64,000 bases of DNA from Niabella pedocola (GCF_021044425.1 NZ_JAJNEC010000004.1:186001-250000), one strand, 5' to 3'. Shown: positions 50,610 through 60,111, counted from the stretch's first letter. The notes: generated from the letters alone by a model not told the origin. Translations and numbers: made by a program.

Positions 50610-50976
50610 ATGGTAATTGTTTTTAAAATCAAGAAAAGAGACGGGGATCAACGCGGTGTTATTCCTAAACCGTCACACTGCTTTTTCAACCGTATGAAAA
50701 CTTTTCTACAGTATAGTTTTTACATAAAATTTTAAGTCCCCGCACTTTTATCAGCCCGCATTTTTGCTGCATTTTTATATGCGGTCATTCTTTGGCACTA
50801 AGATAACGGGCACGGATTGTTCTGGCTTACGGGAAACCATAAAGAACAGTAATTTTCTATAAACTTTAAAAATGACGGTGCTGGTATCCTGACCTGGCGG
50901 GTTGATGTAAATTGAACATCTTTTCGTTGACAGACGTTCATACGCAGTACATTATCGTGTCAACTCCGGCAGCCGG
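50610..50976. other. Intergenic region, nothing recognised
   Basis: About 370 bp between two minus-strand genes. It must hold the promoter of the zinc-ribbon gene, but I see no consensus element, repeat or coding frame. Confidence 0.4.
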
Positions 50977-51831
50977 CTAATAGATGGATAATTTTTGCCG
51001 GTACTCCTTTGGGGTCATGCCGGTTTTCATTTTGAATAAGTACGAGAAATACGACAAGTTATCATACCCCAGTTCGAAACTGATTTCCTTGACCGACTTT
51101 TTAGAACTATGCAAGAGCTTTTTGGCTTCAAGGATCACCCGCTCACGGATCAAATCGAGCGGAGACATGCTGAATGCTTTACGGGAAAGAACGCCCAGGT
51201 AATTAGCGGTAATGCAGAGCTGGTCTGCATAAAACGCCACTTTTTTTTCTGACTTATAGTGTTGGTCTATCAGGGCATGAAACCGGTTGGAAATATCTGC
51301 CCCCTGCGATACTTCGGTGCGCCCGTGTACATATTCTTTCCACAAATGAACGATTAATGCAATAAGCCGCGCCCGCGCATTGATCAATTCGTGAAATACC
51401 AGGTTGGATCCGATTTCCTTTTTGATCGCCGCAAACTCATCACTGAATTTACGATAGCCCTCCTCATCCAATTTCAGCGCGATGTGTTTGTTCGCCGCTG
51501 AAAAAGTATGCCGGATCGGTACGGTAAAGGTATCCATGAGGGTACGCTTTATCAAAAGTCTTCTGCCATAGGATTCGGGCGAAATATTCCACTTGAATGT
51601 TTTATCCGGAAGATGGATAAAGAGCTGTTTAGAACTAAGATCATACATGTCAATATCGGTGGTACAGGCACCCGAACAGTGATCCAGCAGGATGATGGTG
51701 AAGGACTGCTCGGGAAAATAATTCAACTCCTCAGAACTTGTAAAGTCCTGGTACACCACATAATTATTTTCAATCAGGTCTTTCGACCCGGTTGCTGCAT
51801 CCCCTGGAAATCGAAGCTTATCAGCCGGCAT
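50977..51831 (-). CDS. AraC-family transcriptional regulator
   Basis: A 284-residue regulator: an N-terminal cupin-like sensor half (residues 1-160; SFTIILLDHCSGACTTD, LFIHLPDKTFKWNI) and a C-terminal double helix-turn-helix (residues 185-284; VAFYADQLCITANYLGVLSRKA; SVKEISFELGYDNLSYFSYLFK with FKMKTGMTPKEYRQKLS). The C-terminal signature is complete. No effector or target gene is adjacent: both flanks are empty regions, so it may act on distant genes. The start at 51831 gives a normal length. Confidence 0.92.
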   Translation of the reverse strand: MPADKLRFPGDAATGSKDLIENNYVVYQDFTSSEELNYFPEQSFTIILLDHCSGACTTDIDMYDLSSKQLFIHLPDKTFKWNISPESYGRRLLIKRTLMDTFTVPIRHTFSAANKHIALKLDEEGYRKFSDEFAAIKKEIGSNLVFHELINARARLIALIVHLWKEYVHGRTEVSQGADISNRFHALIDQHYKSEKKVAFYADQLCITANYLGVLSRKAFSMSPLDLIRERVILEAKKLLHSSKKSVKEISFELGYDNLSYFSYLFKMKTGMTPKEYRQKLSIY

Positions 51832-52244
51832 AATGCTTTAAATATTTATGGTAAAAATACGCTGAAGAAATAAAATAACGGCAGGATTCCGGATGCCCGG
51901 GTAACCGGTAGTTGTTAAAAAAAAACCGCTGCTTGAAATAGTACCGGGCCAGCCGGGTATACCAGGCTTATGTGCGTTGATTTTCTGTAATATCGGCCCG
52001 TTGTTGTCCTGCTGCCGGCAGAATGCGCTATTCCGGGAGGAGGCCTCCCTCCGGGATCATTCATCGGCCAATGATATATTTTGTTGGCCGGTAGGGAGTT
52101 TGCAGCTATCCGGCGTACTTTATAATACAGGCTGCTTCAATGCGTGTACAAACTACCTGGAGGCGTAAGGAGTCATTGGCTTCAGGCAGCCGGCCCGTAC
52201 CGTTACATAACATCGTTAATCGTTAGTCGTTAGTGTGCAATTCG

Positions 52245-52273
52245 AAGCCCCCTTCCGGGGGTTTCTCTTTTTA
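52245..52273 (+). terminator. Plus-strand terminator-like hairpin without an upstream gene
   Basis: AAGCCCCC (52245-52252) pairs with GGGGGTTT (52257-52264; one G-T pair) across a TTCC loop, followed by CTCTTTTT. It is a good intrinsic terminator, but no plus-strand protein gene lies within 2 kb upstream, so it may end a small RNA or be a relic. Confidence 0.5.
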
Positions 52274-52447
52274 TACCGGATTCTGCAGTCCTGCAACGGA
52301 TAATACCTGACCGTGCTCCGGAAAGACTTTTCACCATCCTGGTTTCTATTGTATGCAGGCCTTCCCGGTTCGGGTCTCAACCATGCGCACTGCGGTACCG
52401 GCATCCACCCGGGTCCTACACTTGCAGCCATAATTTCGTACCGGCAT

Positions 52448-52484
52448 AAAAAAACAGACCCGGACCCCTCCGGTCCAGGCCTGT
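52448..52484 (-). terminator. Intrinsic terminator of DUF3472/M60 operon
   Basis: Arms 52454-52466 and 52472-52484 (ACAGACCCGGACC/GGTCCAGGCCTGT) give a 13-bp stem with two mismatches and a 5-nt loop; on the minus strand it is followed by seven T. It lies about 240 bp downstream of the DUF3472 stop. Confidence 0.72.
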
Positions 52485-52720
52485 GCCCTTATTGCATTGC
52501 AGTAGCCACCTCGCTAAACAGCATGGCGGGAACAACAACCTACTTTCTACTCAAAAATCATCTTTACAGCCCCGGATCATTCGTGGCTGTAACTCCTTTA
52601 ATCAGCCCCGCTCCTCTAAAAGAGACCGGGTTATTTTCAGGCTTATTCAACTCCGGAAACTGAACTTACCCTTTCCGTTTACAGATCACGGACCGGGCAA
52701 GTTCAGGGAATATAACCGGG

Positions 52721-54049
52721 TTAGTTCGTTGGTAAGGTAGTTAAATCAACATCCGGAGGCGTGCCGGTTGCCGGCCTGGTAAATGTTGAATTCTGTTGTA
52801 CAAAATCATTAAAGAATCCACCGTTTTGCAGGAAGAATTTACCGTTTTCCACACCGCCCTTATAGTCTTTCCGCTGGTTGCTGTTACCGGAATTATCCAC
52901 GGTAAACTTTGTAGATACGGATTCGATCCAGCTGCCCGTTGTTGTGCGCTCCCAAACGTTTGAAAAATAGGCTTTCCGGCCAAGGTATCCGTTGGTGTTA
53001 ATAAAATTCTCCAGAAAGGAATAAGGCGCCGAAACATACGTAGCAGTATTGGGCCGCTTAAAGGTGGCCATATATTTCCATTTTCCAAGCTCCGGCGCGT
53101 AAAACCAGGATGCATACAATGTATTGCCGGCACCATCGGGTTTTATACGTGTGAGGAACCGGTATGTATTTCCGGTAACCCAGTTGAATAACAGGTTGCT
53201 TTTGCCTCCGGTGCCTTCGCCGCCAAAGTTTGCATCGATAACGTCGGCACCTTTACTAACCAGCACCGTAGATCCATTGGAAGGATCCCATACCGAGAAC
53301 AATATTTTCCGCTCCGTAGCGGAGTTTACCTGCATACCAAAATATCCCTCCCCGAAGCCATTGGCCATATAGTAGCTACCGATGACGTCCTGGCCGGCAG
53401 GAACATTCACCTCACTATACATCCACTCATAACTGTTGCCAGCCGGCAGGGAATGATTTAAGTGGATGGATGGCCCCCTCCGTGACCAGTAAAAATTGGC
53501 CGAATCGGATGCGTAAATCAACCCTGTTGTGCTGGCCGGTCCGCCAATCATCAGGTCGGTCATGTTGCCAATATATGTAGCCGTTTTGCTGAGCGCCTGT
53601 ATATCTACCTTTACGTACCCGGGGGTGTTGATATCCACCGCACCGCCATAATACACCTTTGCGGGAGCAGCACCGGTCATGGTAATATCAAAGGATTTGC
53701 CGTTAGCGGTAAGACGCACCACACTGGTGCCGGTAGTTACGTAGCCTTTCAGGCCCAGGTGTAATTTGCCCGCCGCGCCTATTTTAAAATAAGTACTTAC
53801 AATTGCCGACAAATTGGTCCAGTCACGCAATCCAAAGTTGGAGCCATCGTAAATCGCAGCACCGGTGGCGCCATTGGTGACAAAAGAATTTCCACCTATC
53901 GGTACCGCTTTCGTAAGATCCGCAACCGTGCCGGGTATCGTATCCGTAACCGGCTTTTCGGTTGCTGTTGCCACCTCTTCTTTCTTGCATGAAAAAACAA
54001 AACTGCACAAAACAGCTGTTAGTAGTACTAATTTGCCAATCACATTCAT
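52721..54049 (-). CDS. DUF3472 domain-containing lipoprotein
   Basis: A 442-residue lipoprotein (signal LVLLTAVLCSFVFSC). Residues 45-175 look like a beta-sandwich accessory domain (GAAGKLHLGLKGYVTTGTSV, of the DUF5077 type). The DUF3472 domain follows: NSYEWMYSEVNVPAGQDVIG, SYYMANGFGEGYFGMQVNS, ERKILFSVWDPSNGSTVLV, YRFLTRIKPDGAGNTLYASW and LENFINTNGYLGRKAYFSN. DUF3472 proteins are surface proteins near polysaccharide or glycoprotein degradation genes; the activity is not established to my knowledge. It is downstream of the M60 peptidase gene with a 37-bp gap, and a terminator follows. Confidence 0.88.
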   Translation of the reverse strand: MNVIGKLVLLTAVLCSFVFSCKKEEVATATEKPVTDTIPGTVADLTKAVPIGGNSFVTNGATGAAIYDGSNFGLRDWTNLSAIVSTYFKIGAAGKLHLGLKGYVTTGTSVVRLTANGKSFDITMTGAAPAKVYYGGAVDINTPGYVKVDIQALSKTATYIGNMTDLMIGGPASTTGLIYASDSANFYWSRRGPSIHLNHSLPAGNSYEWMYSEVNVPAGQDVIGSYYMANGFGEGYFGMQVNSATERKILFSVWDPSNGSTVLVSKGADVIDANFGGEGTGGKSNLLFNWVTGNTYRFLTRIKPDGAGNTLYASWFYAPELGKWKYMATFKRPNTATYVSAPYSFLENFINTNGYLGRKAYFSNVWERTTTGSWIESVSTKFTVDNSGNSNQRKDYKGGVENGKFFLQNGGFFNDFVQQNSTFTRPATGTPPDVDLTTLPTN

Positions 54050-54086
54050 ATGATCCCGTTCGTTTTTTTTAATGGTTTATAAATTT

Positions 54087-55913
54087 TTATTGCTTTACCA
54101 GTTTAAACTTCTGTGAGTTGTAGGTATGTGCCCCATATAGCTGGATCTTGGTGCCGTTGGTGACAGCACCGCCGTTTACGTCCAGGTTTTTGCCCGGTGC
54201 ACAAGCCGGCGTAAGGTTGTAATAACCATTGCCGGCATAGTTCAGTTGCCACTGCTGGGCGGTTGAATTGGTGTAATTATATACTTCGATCTGCGTTCCG
54301 TTGGCCGATGCGCCACCGGTTACATCCATAACCTTGGTGGTATCGGCCAGCGTTTTAAATACATAGTACCCGTTTGGCAGGACCCTTAATTTCCATACCT
54401 GGTTAGGCGTTGTTGGGGTATTATTCGACCATAATGAAACCAGGGTACCGTTTACCGGACCGGAGCTGTTTACATCTAACAGGCTTGTATTGTTAACTGC
54501 ACTGATGATTTTGTAGTTGGCACCATTCTCCAGCAGGTCAATATTATCCTCATTCAATGTGGTGGGGTCTACCGTTGGTGCCGGCAGGCCAAGATTTGCA
54601 ATATCCGTGTATACCGATGCGGCCACCTTAAAGCCCCATTTTTGGAAAAACGTGGTCAGATTCCTTCCGCTTACCGTACATGCAGCCAGCATAAACCACC
54701 GCATCTTGTCGTTGTCTGTAGACAGGGTCACATTATCTGTACGCATCTTTTTCAGCAGGTTCATATAAAAGGTATCGCCGCCGAAGGCAAGCCAGAGCTG
54801 GTGAAACATACAGAGCCGGATCCAGTTGCTGTTAGAGAAATTATCGGAATTAAAATCTTTGCTGGCATTGGTATTGGCCAGGTAGGTAAATGCAGCAGGC
54901 CAAACATTATCCCGTTTCAGACGGGAGGGCGTAACCCCAAAGCTGCGTTCCACCTTCAGGGAATATATATTTACAGAAACTTCACCGATCGCACCCCAGG
55001 TCCATGCCTGCTGGTGCTGATGGCCCAGCTCATGCCATACGCCCCAGCCATCGATGCCGCCTACTTTACTTACACTGAGTATACGGTTAATATCGCTGCT
55101 TGTATAGGCGGTGCGGTAATCGTAAGCGAAAAAATAATACGCCGGGTCAGAATGCTGCGTCAACAGGTATCCATGCGGGCTTGGCTGATGCAGTGATGAA
55201 GATCCATCAAGACCGCTGAAGGCATCCTCCTTGCTAATCACCTCCGTTATCTTGTTCAGCAGCGCATCCTGGTCCTCGTTCTGGTAGGTGATCGCATTGG
55301 CACGGCTCACCACAATCATACAGTTAGATCCTTTCAACACCACATCCGGAGCACTGGAGTAGGTTTGAAGCATGGCCTTCCAGTCTGCATTTGTTGTTTC
55401 CCCAAGAACATAATACGGTGCAAACTTGAAGCCGTTTACAAAGGTCACTTTTGCCTTTGAATTTGCCGCATCATTGGTGTACCGGATCCAGAGTAATCCC
55501 GCTTTCGGCGCAGTGATGGTATTGGTGCCGGCGGTCAATTGCACGGCTACGGGCTGATCGTTCCAGGTGCCGTACCGGGAATAGGTACCAAAAAGCAGCA
55601 CCGGCAACCGCGTTCCCTGTGTTTGCTGTACATTAACGGTAAGCACCGCATTGGCATCCACGTACAGTCCCGTAGACGAAAAATCCGTTAACCGGTAACT
55701 GTTCTTAAGCCGGGCTTTGTCGGTAACGGCCGTCGTTTGTTCAATTACATCAAATACGGAATCCGGGGATGCGGACAAGGTCAATGCAGCCGTTCCACTC
55801 CCCCTGGTGTCGCCGATTAAGGCGCTTCTTTCGTCTATGGAAGATTTTCTACAGGCAATCAGTAATAGCAGCAGCAGGGCTACATGCGCCAGCAATCCTT
55901 TTGTTAACTTCAT
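54087..55913 (-). CDS. M60 (enhancin-like) metallopeptidase with ricin-type lectin domain
   Basis: A 608-residue lipoprotein; the start MKLTKGLLAHVALLLLLLIAC at 55913 opens the signal, although the frame extends to 56117. An N-terminal beta-sandwich (residues 40-170) precedes the M60-like catalytic domain with WHELGHQHQQ (zinc His294 and His298, catalytic Glu295) and downstream Glu near 311 (GAIGEVSVNIY). The C-terminal 135 residues form a ricin B lectin trefoil (PNQVWKLRVLPNGYYVF, AQQWQLNYAGNGYYNL and a last KNLDVNGGAVTNGTKIQLY unit). M60 proteases cut O-glycosylated proteins such as mucins, and the lectin would bind the glycan. It is co-transcribed with DUF3472. Confidence 0.9.
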   Translation of the reverse strand: MKLTKGLLAHVALLLLLLIACRKSSIDERSALIGDTRGSGTAALTLSASPDSVFDVIEQTTAVTDKARLKNSYRLTDFSSTGLYVDANAVLTVNVQQTQGTRLPVLLFGTYSRYGTWNDQPVAVQLTAGTNTITAPKAGLLWIRYTNDAANSKAKVTFVNGFKFAPYYVLGETTNADWKAMLQTYSSAPDVVLKGSNCMIVVSRANAITYQNEDQDALLNKITEVISKEDAFSGLDGSSSLHQPSPHGYLLTQHSDPAYYFFAYDYRTAYTSSDINRILSVSKVGGIDGWGVWHELGHQHQQAWTWGAIGEVSVNIYSLKVERSFGVTPSRLKRDNVWPAAFTYLANTNASKDFNSDNFSNSNWIRLCMFHQLWLAFGGDTFYMNLLKKMRTDNVTLSTDNDKMRWFMLAACTVSGRNLTTFFQKWGFKVAASVYTDIANLGLPAPTVDPTTLNEDNIDLLENGANYKIISAVNNTSLLDVNSSGPVNGTLVSLWSNNTPTTPNQVWKLRVLPNGYYVFKTLADTTKVMDVTGGASANGTQIEVYNYTNSTAQQWQLNYAGNGYYNLTPACAPGKNLDVNGGAVTNGTKIQLYGAHTYNSQKFKLVKQ

Positions 55914-56754
55914 TTTACAAGCATTTAAAATTATAATTAGTGATATCGAAGTGACCGGTCTACAGGCAAACAGGTATCCTTTAGCGTTCTCATAAATAGC
56001 GGCCTCACCAGCTCGCTTGAGCAGGAAGGAGCCCCATGGCACCCGCCCTGCAACGCAAGACCAAACATAGCCCGCACCATATGCTTCCCGGTGCCGGCCT
56101 TTTACCGTCGGGTGCAATCGCGCCTTTTGCGGGATGAAAGAGCGGTACCCTATAAAAGAAAGGAATGTATATAAGTGGTCTCACATACAAACACTCCGGA
56201 TATATAGCATACGAGCGGCAATAGCAACGGCCTTCAAAAATGCTGCATAAGGATCCGGTCCTTTACAACAGCAGTAACTGTTCCCGGATTCCTGCCTTCA
56301 CAAACATACCGGTTTGGACAGCAGGCTCCCTATCTGCCACCCATTTCAATAAAAGAAGACAGGCAACCGGACGATACGGTTCCGATTCCATGCATCTTTG
56401 CAATACATGTACCCGATCCTGCGCTGTGCTGATTTGCATTTTTCCCGTTCTTCTTTTTCCATGACAGGGCAATCGGCCTGATATAATATAAGGTACGCTG
56501 TACATGAAACAACTCCCTATCCTCATTGAAAATATTTTCCGGAATACCATTTCACTGGCCGGATCGATTATTGTTCCCGGTCCCTGCATTTAAGACAGGA
56601 ATCCGTTCCATTCACCATTTACAGCATCGGACAGATAATACTCGCCATCTCCATCCGGTCCGGTACAGGCATTCAATATAGTTTAATCGATTACAGGATC
56701 CCCCGTTGTAAAAACATCCATTAAAAAAAGAAAAAAGTCTTACTTTCGGAATCT
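55914..56754. other. Intergenic region, nothing recognised
   Basis: About 840 bp between divergent genes. No frame is credible, and I found no tRNA or repeat. A TACTTTCG element at 56741-56748 lies just before the MaoC gene. Confidence 0.4.
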
Positions 56755-57213
56755 ATGCTGGTCATCAATAGTTTTGAAGAGTTTAAATTGCATTTAGGCA
56801 AGGAATTAGGCGTTTCTAATTGGCACACAATAGATCAGGAGCAGATTAACAAATTTGCTGCCGCCACGTTGGATTATCAATGGATTCATACAGATGAAGA
56901 AAAGGCCAAAAAAGAAGGCCCGTTTAAAGCGACGATTGCGCACGGTTATTTAACCCTGTCGCTGATCCCCTATCTATGGAAGCAAATAGCCGATGTCCGC
57001 AATTTGAAAATGGAGATCAACTACGGCATCGAGCATTTCAAATTCGGCGAGCCCGTTTTGGTGAATAGTGAAATTCAGTTAAGCGCCAAACTCAAATCGA
57101 TTACAGATTTAAGAGGCATTACAAAAGTCATTATTGAAGCCGTTCTAGCGATCAAAAACCACAAAAAGCCAGCGTATATTGGTGACGTTGTATTTCTGTA
57201 TCATTTTGCTTAG
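56755..57213 (+). CDS. MaoC-like (R)-specific enoyl-CoA hydratase
   Basis: A 152-residue hot-dog-fold hydratase. The catalytic pair is Asp40 and His45 in FAAATLDYQWIHTDEEKA, and the GPFKATIAHGYLTLSLIPYL segment is the substrate-loop signature of MaoC dehydratases. Such enzymes hydrate crotonyl-CoA and related acyl-CoAs in fatty acid or polyester metabolism. The N terminus (SFEEFKLHLGKELGVSNWHT) is typical. A TACTTTCG -7-like element lies 6 bp before the ATG. The gene is single; base composition is AT-richer than in neighbouring genes to the left. Confidence 0.92.
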   Translation: MLVINSFEEFKLHLGKELGVSNWHTIDQEQINKFAAATLDYQWIHTDEEKAKKEGPFKATIAHGYLTLSLIPYLWKQIADVRNLKMEINYGIEHFKFGEPVLVNSEIQLSAKLKSITDLRGITKVIIEAVLAIKNHKKPAYIGDVVFLYHFA

Positions 57214-57427
57214 TCATTTGACGAACTTGTTATTATAAATGCCGCATCATGCATCACAACCAGGCGAGCATAAAGTTTCAATACTAATTCTTTAAGGCTC
57301 TTACTATCAACACCTTAGTGTGATCCGACGTACGTAGTAAATAAACCACTTCCCCAATCAAAATAATTATCTTAAAATTGGCTACGCAATCTCCCTTGCT
57401 CTGGTTGCTCGGTTGTATCTTTAAGGT

Positions 57428-58531
57428 ATGGTTAATTTATCCGCTGAACTACTCGATGACACCAAGCAGGCATTATTAGCGGCGATTGTTGCTTCCTCCG
57501 ACGATGCTATTATCAGCAAAACCCTTCAGGGAATTATCACGAGCTGGAATCCTGCAGCCGAACGGCTTTTAGGCTATAGTGAAGAGGAAGCTGTAGGAAA
57601 ACATATTTCAATGATCATACCTGGTGATCGCGCACAGGAAGAGGATTATATCATCAGGGAAATAGCCGGCGGAAACAAGGTAGAGCATTTTGAAACAGTC
57701 AGAAGAACAAAGCACGGGCAGCTCATCCCCCTGTCACTTACCATTTCTCCCGTACGGGATCAGCGCGGAATGGTTATCGGGGCATCAAAGATCGCCCGGG
57801 ATATTTCTGAAAGATTAGCCCTACAACGCGAGCGGGAACAGCTATACCGGAAAGCGAAGTTCCTGAACAAAAGAAAGGATAAATTAATTGCAATGGCCGC
57901 ACATGAGTTGAAGACCCCTTTAACATCGCTGAATGGCTTTTTGCAAATGCTGGAACAAGAAATCGGCACTGATCATCGCGGCTATTTTCTAATTGAACGG
58001 AGTCTTAAGCAGATTAAAAAACTGGGATCGCTTATTGGTGACCTGTTGGACGTTTCCCGCATTCGTGACGGTAAAGTTCCATTGAATCTCGAACGCTTTG
58101 AAATAACAGCACTTCTTAAAGAGGTGCTGATGAACTACCAGCACCTATCCGGTCACCGGTTTGAATTTAACACGGAGGCTCCCGTTTACATATATGGCGA
58201 CCGGCTCCGGCTGGAGCAGGTTTTCAGCAACATCATTTCCAATGCGGTTAAATATTCTCCCAATGGCGGGAATATTGAAGTTGCAGTTACAGAAAACACC
58301 GAAGACACATTGATTTACATCCGGGATGAAGGAATCGGCATCAGTGACGAGCATATAGGGGAAATTTTTACTCAATTCTATAGAGTGGCGGAGCCGGGAG
58401 ATCCCATACCCGGCTTTGGGTTAGGATTATTTATCAGTAAAGAAATCATTGAACGTCATGGAGGAATAATCAGCGTAAAGAGCAGCAAAGGTATCGGATC
58501 AACCTTTATCATTAAGCTCCCCAGATCTTAG
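57428..58531 (+). CDS. PAS-domain sensor histidine kinase, copy 2
   Basis: A 367-residue soluble kinase, gap-free alignable with copy 1 (10599-11705) over the sensor and HisKA domains. PAS/PAC spans about 15-135 (SWNPAAERLLGYSEEE, HFETVRRTKHGQLIPLSL, GASKIARDISE); HisKA has His159 (MAAHELKTPLTSLNGFL); HATPase has SNAVKYSPNGG, DEGIGIS and GFGLGLFISKEI. There is no membrane segment. A receiver gene follows after 34 bp, giving the same gene order as copy 1. TATCTTTA at 57416-57423, 4 bp before the ATG, is a near-consensus -7 element. Confidence 0.94.
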   Translation: MVNLSAELLDDTKQALLAAIVASSDDAIISKTLQGIITSWNPAAERLLGYSEEEAVGKHISMIIPGDRAQEEDYIIREIAGGNKVEHFETVRRTKHGQLIPLSLTISPVRDQRGMVIGASKIARDISERLALQREREQLYRKAKFLNKRKDKLIAMAAHELKTPLTSLNGFLQMLEQEIGTDHRGYFLIERSLKQIKKLGSLIGDLLDVSRIRDGKVPLNLERFEITALLKEVLMNYQHLSGHRFEFNTEAPVYIYGDRLRLEQVFSNIISNAVKYSPNGGNIEVAVTENTEDTLIYIRDEGIGISDEHIGEIFTQFYRVAEPGDPIPGFGLGLFISKEIIERHGGIISVKSSKGIGSTFIIKLPRS

Positions 58532-58565
58532 GAACAAATTTTGAACTACGCTTATTTTACCTTTT

Positions 58566-58952
58566 ATGCAAGAAAAGCGAATTCTATTAATTGAAGACGA
58601 CCGGGATATCAGTGATCTAATCGGCTATATTCTTTCAGACGATTTTTATCATGTAACGGTATGCGCAACTGTTGCTGAGGGAGAAAGCGCCATTAATACA
58701 GCCACCCCTGATGTACTGATACTTGATATTATGTTACCTGATGGAAACGGAGTAGACTTATGCAATAAGATCAAAGCTCAATCGAATACACGTCACGTTA
58801 AGGTAATCCTGATGTCTGCCCTGGAGAAACCGGCCAATTCAACTGCCGATCATTTTATCGGCAAGCCGTTTAATATCCATACGTTAAAATCAACGGTGAG
58901 CGCCTGCCTTTATTCACTTGGTGTATTACTTTTCCAGGTAGCCCTCCTGTAA
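58566..58952 (+). CDS. Single-domain response regulator, copy 2
   Basis: A 128-residue receiver-only protein, partner of the PAS kinase 34 bp upstream and paralogue of 10218-10568. Phospho-acceptor Asp54 is in LILDIMLPDGNGVDLCNK, almost identical to copy 1; acidic residues IEDDRDIS and the Lys of IGKPFNIH are present. The C terminus ends in a hydrophobic run (LYSLGVLLFQVALL), which copy 1 lacks and which could be an anchor or a contact surface. No output domain. Confidence 0.92.
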   Translation: MQEKRILLIEDDRDISDLIGYILSDDFYHVTVCATVAEGESAINTATPDVLILDIMLPDGNGVDLCNKIKAQSNTRHVKVILMSALEKPANSTADHFIGKPFNIHTLKSTVSACLYSLGVLLFQVALL

Positions 58953-59030
58953 ATTAAAAAAATTCCGGACCGGCATGTACCACCACAGAATGTAGTAATA
59001 ACCGATGCCGGTTAAACGCGCTTTAAACGT

Positions 59031-59309
59031 TTACCAGAGACTGGAAAAAGCACTTCGCCTGATCCAGTTAAAAGCGGAGATCTCACTTTTTGCCGCGTCC
59101 GGCAGATCCCGCGTAATAGCCTGTTCTATAATCCGGCCCTCCCGGAGACTAACCCGGCCGGCCAGTGATGCGTAAAAATTGATCAGGTAAAGCACCTGGT
59201 CGCCGTTGTTCTTATCAAAGCTCCTGCGGCTGGGCTGACCGCTAAAAGCAGACTGCGCTCTATTCCAGGTATAATGCGTACCGGAGAGGTCTTGTTTTTG
59301 AAAATGCAT
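59031..59309 (-). CDS. Small conserved hypothetical protein
   Basis: A 92-residue protein: MHFQKQDLSGTHYTWNRAQS, then GQPSRRSFDKNNGDQVLYLINF, ITRDLPDAAKSEISAFNWI. I have seen similar short proteins with the GTHYTW and SRR-FD-NNGDQVLF blocks in related Bacteroidota, but no function is known. It lies 84 bp downstream of the RRM gene on the same strand and may share its transcript. Confidence 0.65.
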   Translation of the reverse strand: MHFQKQDLSGTHYTWNRAQSAFSGQPSRRSFDKNNGDQVLYLINFYASLAGRVSLREGRIIEQAITRDLPDAAKSEISAFNWIRRSAFSSLW

Positions 59310-59393
59310 GGCATGTTATTTTAAATGAAGCGAAAGTGCTGTGCTTAACAACAGGTTGAAAAGAAGAGGCCGTCCGGCCTCTTCGAACATTCA

Positions 59394-59660
59394 TTACCAT
59401 TTTCTATTAGACCGCTCCTCCCTTTCTTTTGCGGCCGAAACGGCAATTCTTCTGCCATCTACATCCTTGCCATCCAGCTCTTTCATTGCAAGTGCTGCAT
59501 CTGAAACCGAGCCCATTTCTACAAAACCAAAGCCCCGGCTTCTACCGGTGGTTCTATCCATAATCACTTTAGCAGAAGATACTTGTCCGAAAGAGCTAAA
59601 AAGTTCGCGCAAATCATCGTCGGAGGCATGAAACCCCAGGTTTGAAACATACATGTTCAT
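59394..59660 (-). CDS. RRM-type RNA-binding protein
   Basis: An 88-residue single RRM protein. RNP2 is MYVSNL at the N terminus and RNP1 is RGFGFVEM at about residues 42-49; DLRELFSSFGQVSSAKVIMD and DAALAMKELDGKDVDGRRI complete the fold. A short basic tail (ERSNRKW) follows. Such stand-alone RRMs are common in Bacteroidota and cyanobacteria and often rise at low temperature. A DEAD-box helicase gene is divergent 450 bp away, which fits a shared cold or RNA-remodelling theme. The region upstream is pyrimidine-rich on the minus strand and could be a long leader. Confidence 0.93.
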   Translation of the reverse strand: MNMYVSNLGFHASDDDLRELFSSFGQVSSAKVIMDRTTGRSRGFGFVEMGSVSDAALAMKELDGKDVDGRRIAVSAAKEREERSNRKW

Positions 59661-60111
59661 TGTAATAAATTTTTTCTTTAAAAATAGCGGCTAAATGCGG
59701 CAGCAAAAAAAGAAGAAGGAGAAAAATAAATGCTATTGGTGTCTAGTAGATATGTAACTGATCCCGCCTTGAAGTGATGGAGTATTTATGCCTATCCCTG
59801 TAAAGATAGTGCTTTTCAGACAACCAGGACCATTTATTTATTACCGGAACCCCGAAGACGAAAAGCCGGTGATCAAAAACGAATTAAACCGGCGTCATAC
59901 TCTTTTAAAATTATAAGGTATGTATTACGGGGAAATATAATTACCCTTGTCAGATAATTAGTCTATCTTTATAATCTTGTATGTTATCCTAACACTGGAT
60001 TTGTTTTCTTTCCTCCACTCAAATATAGTGATTGCTTAACGTGAGGCAGGTATCGTATTCGCATGGTTTATGCAATAGCCTTACCCATTTATCATTTTTA
60101 ATTTTTTCAAT
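59661..60111. other. Intergenic region, possible long leaders
   Basis: About 450 bp between the RRM gene (-) and the helicase gene (+). It is AT-rich, without a coding frame. Long structured leaders are usual for cold-shock genes, but no specific motif was identified. Confidence 0.4.

Larger units (their letters stand above)
51832..52720. other. Intergenic region with hairpins
   Basis: About 890 bp without a credible gene. It holds a GC-rich hairpin around AGGCCT (52033-52055), a plus-strand terminator-like hairpin at 52245-52273 and a strong minus-strand terminator at 52448-52484. The rest shows nothing I can name. Confidence 0.45.
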
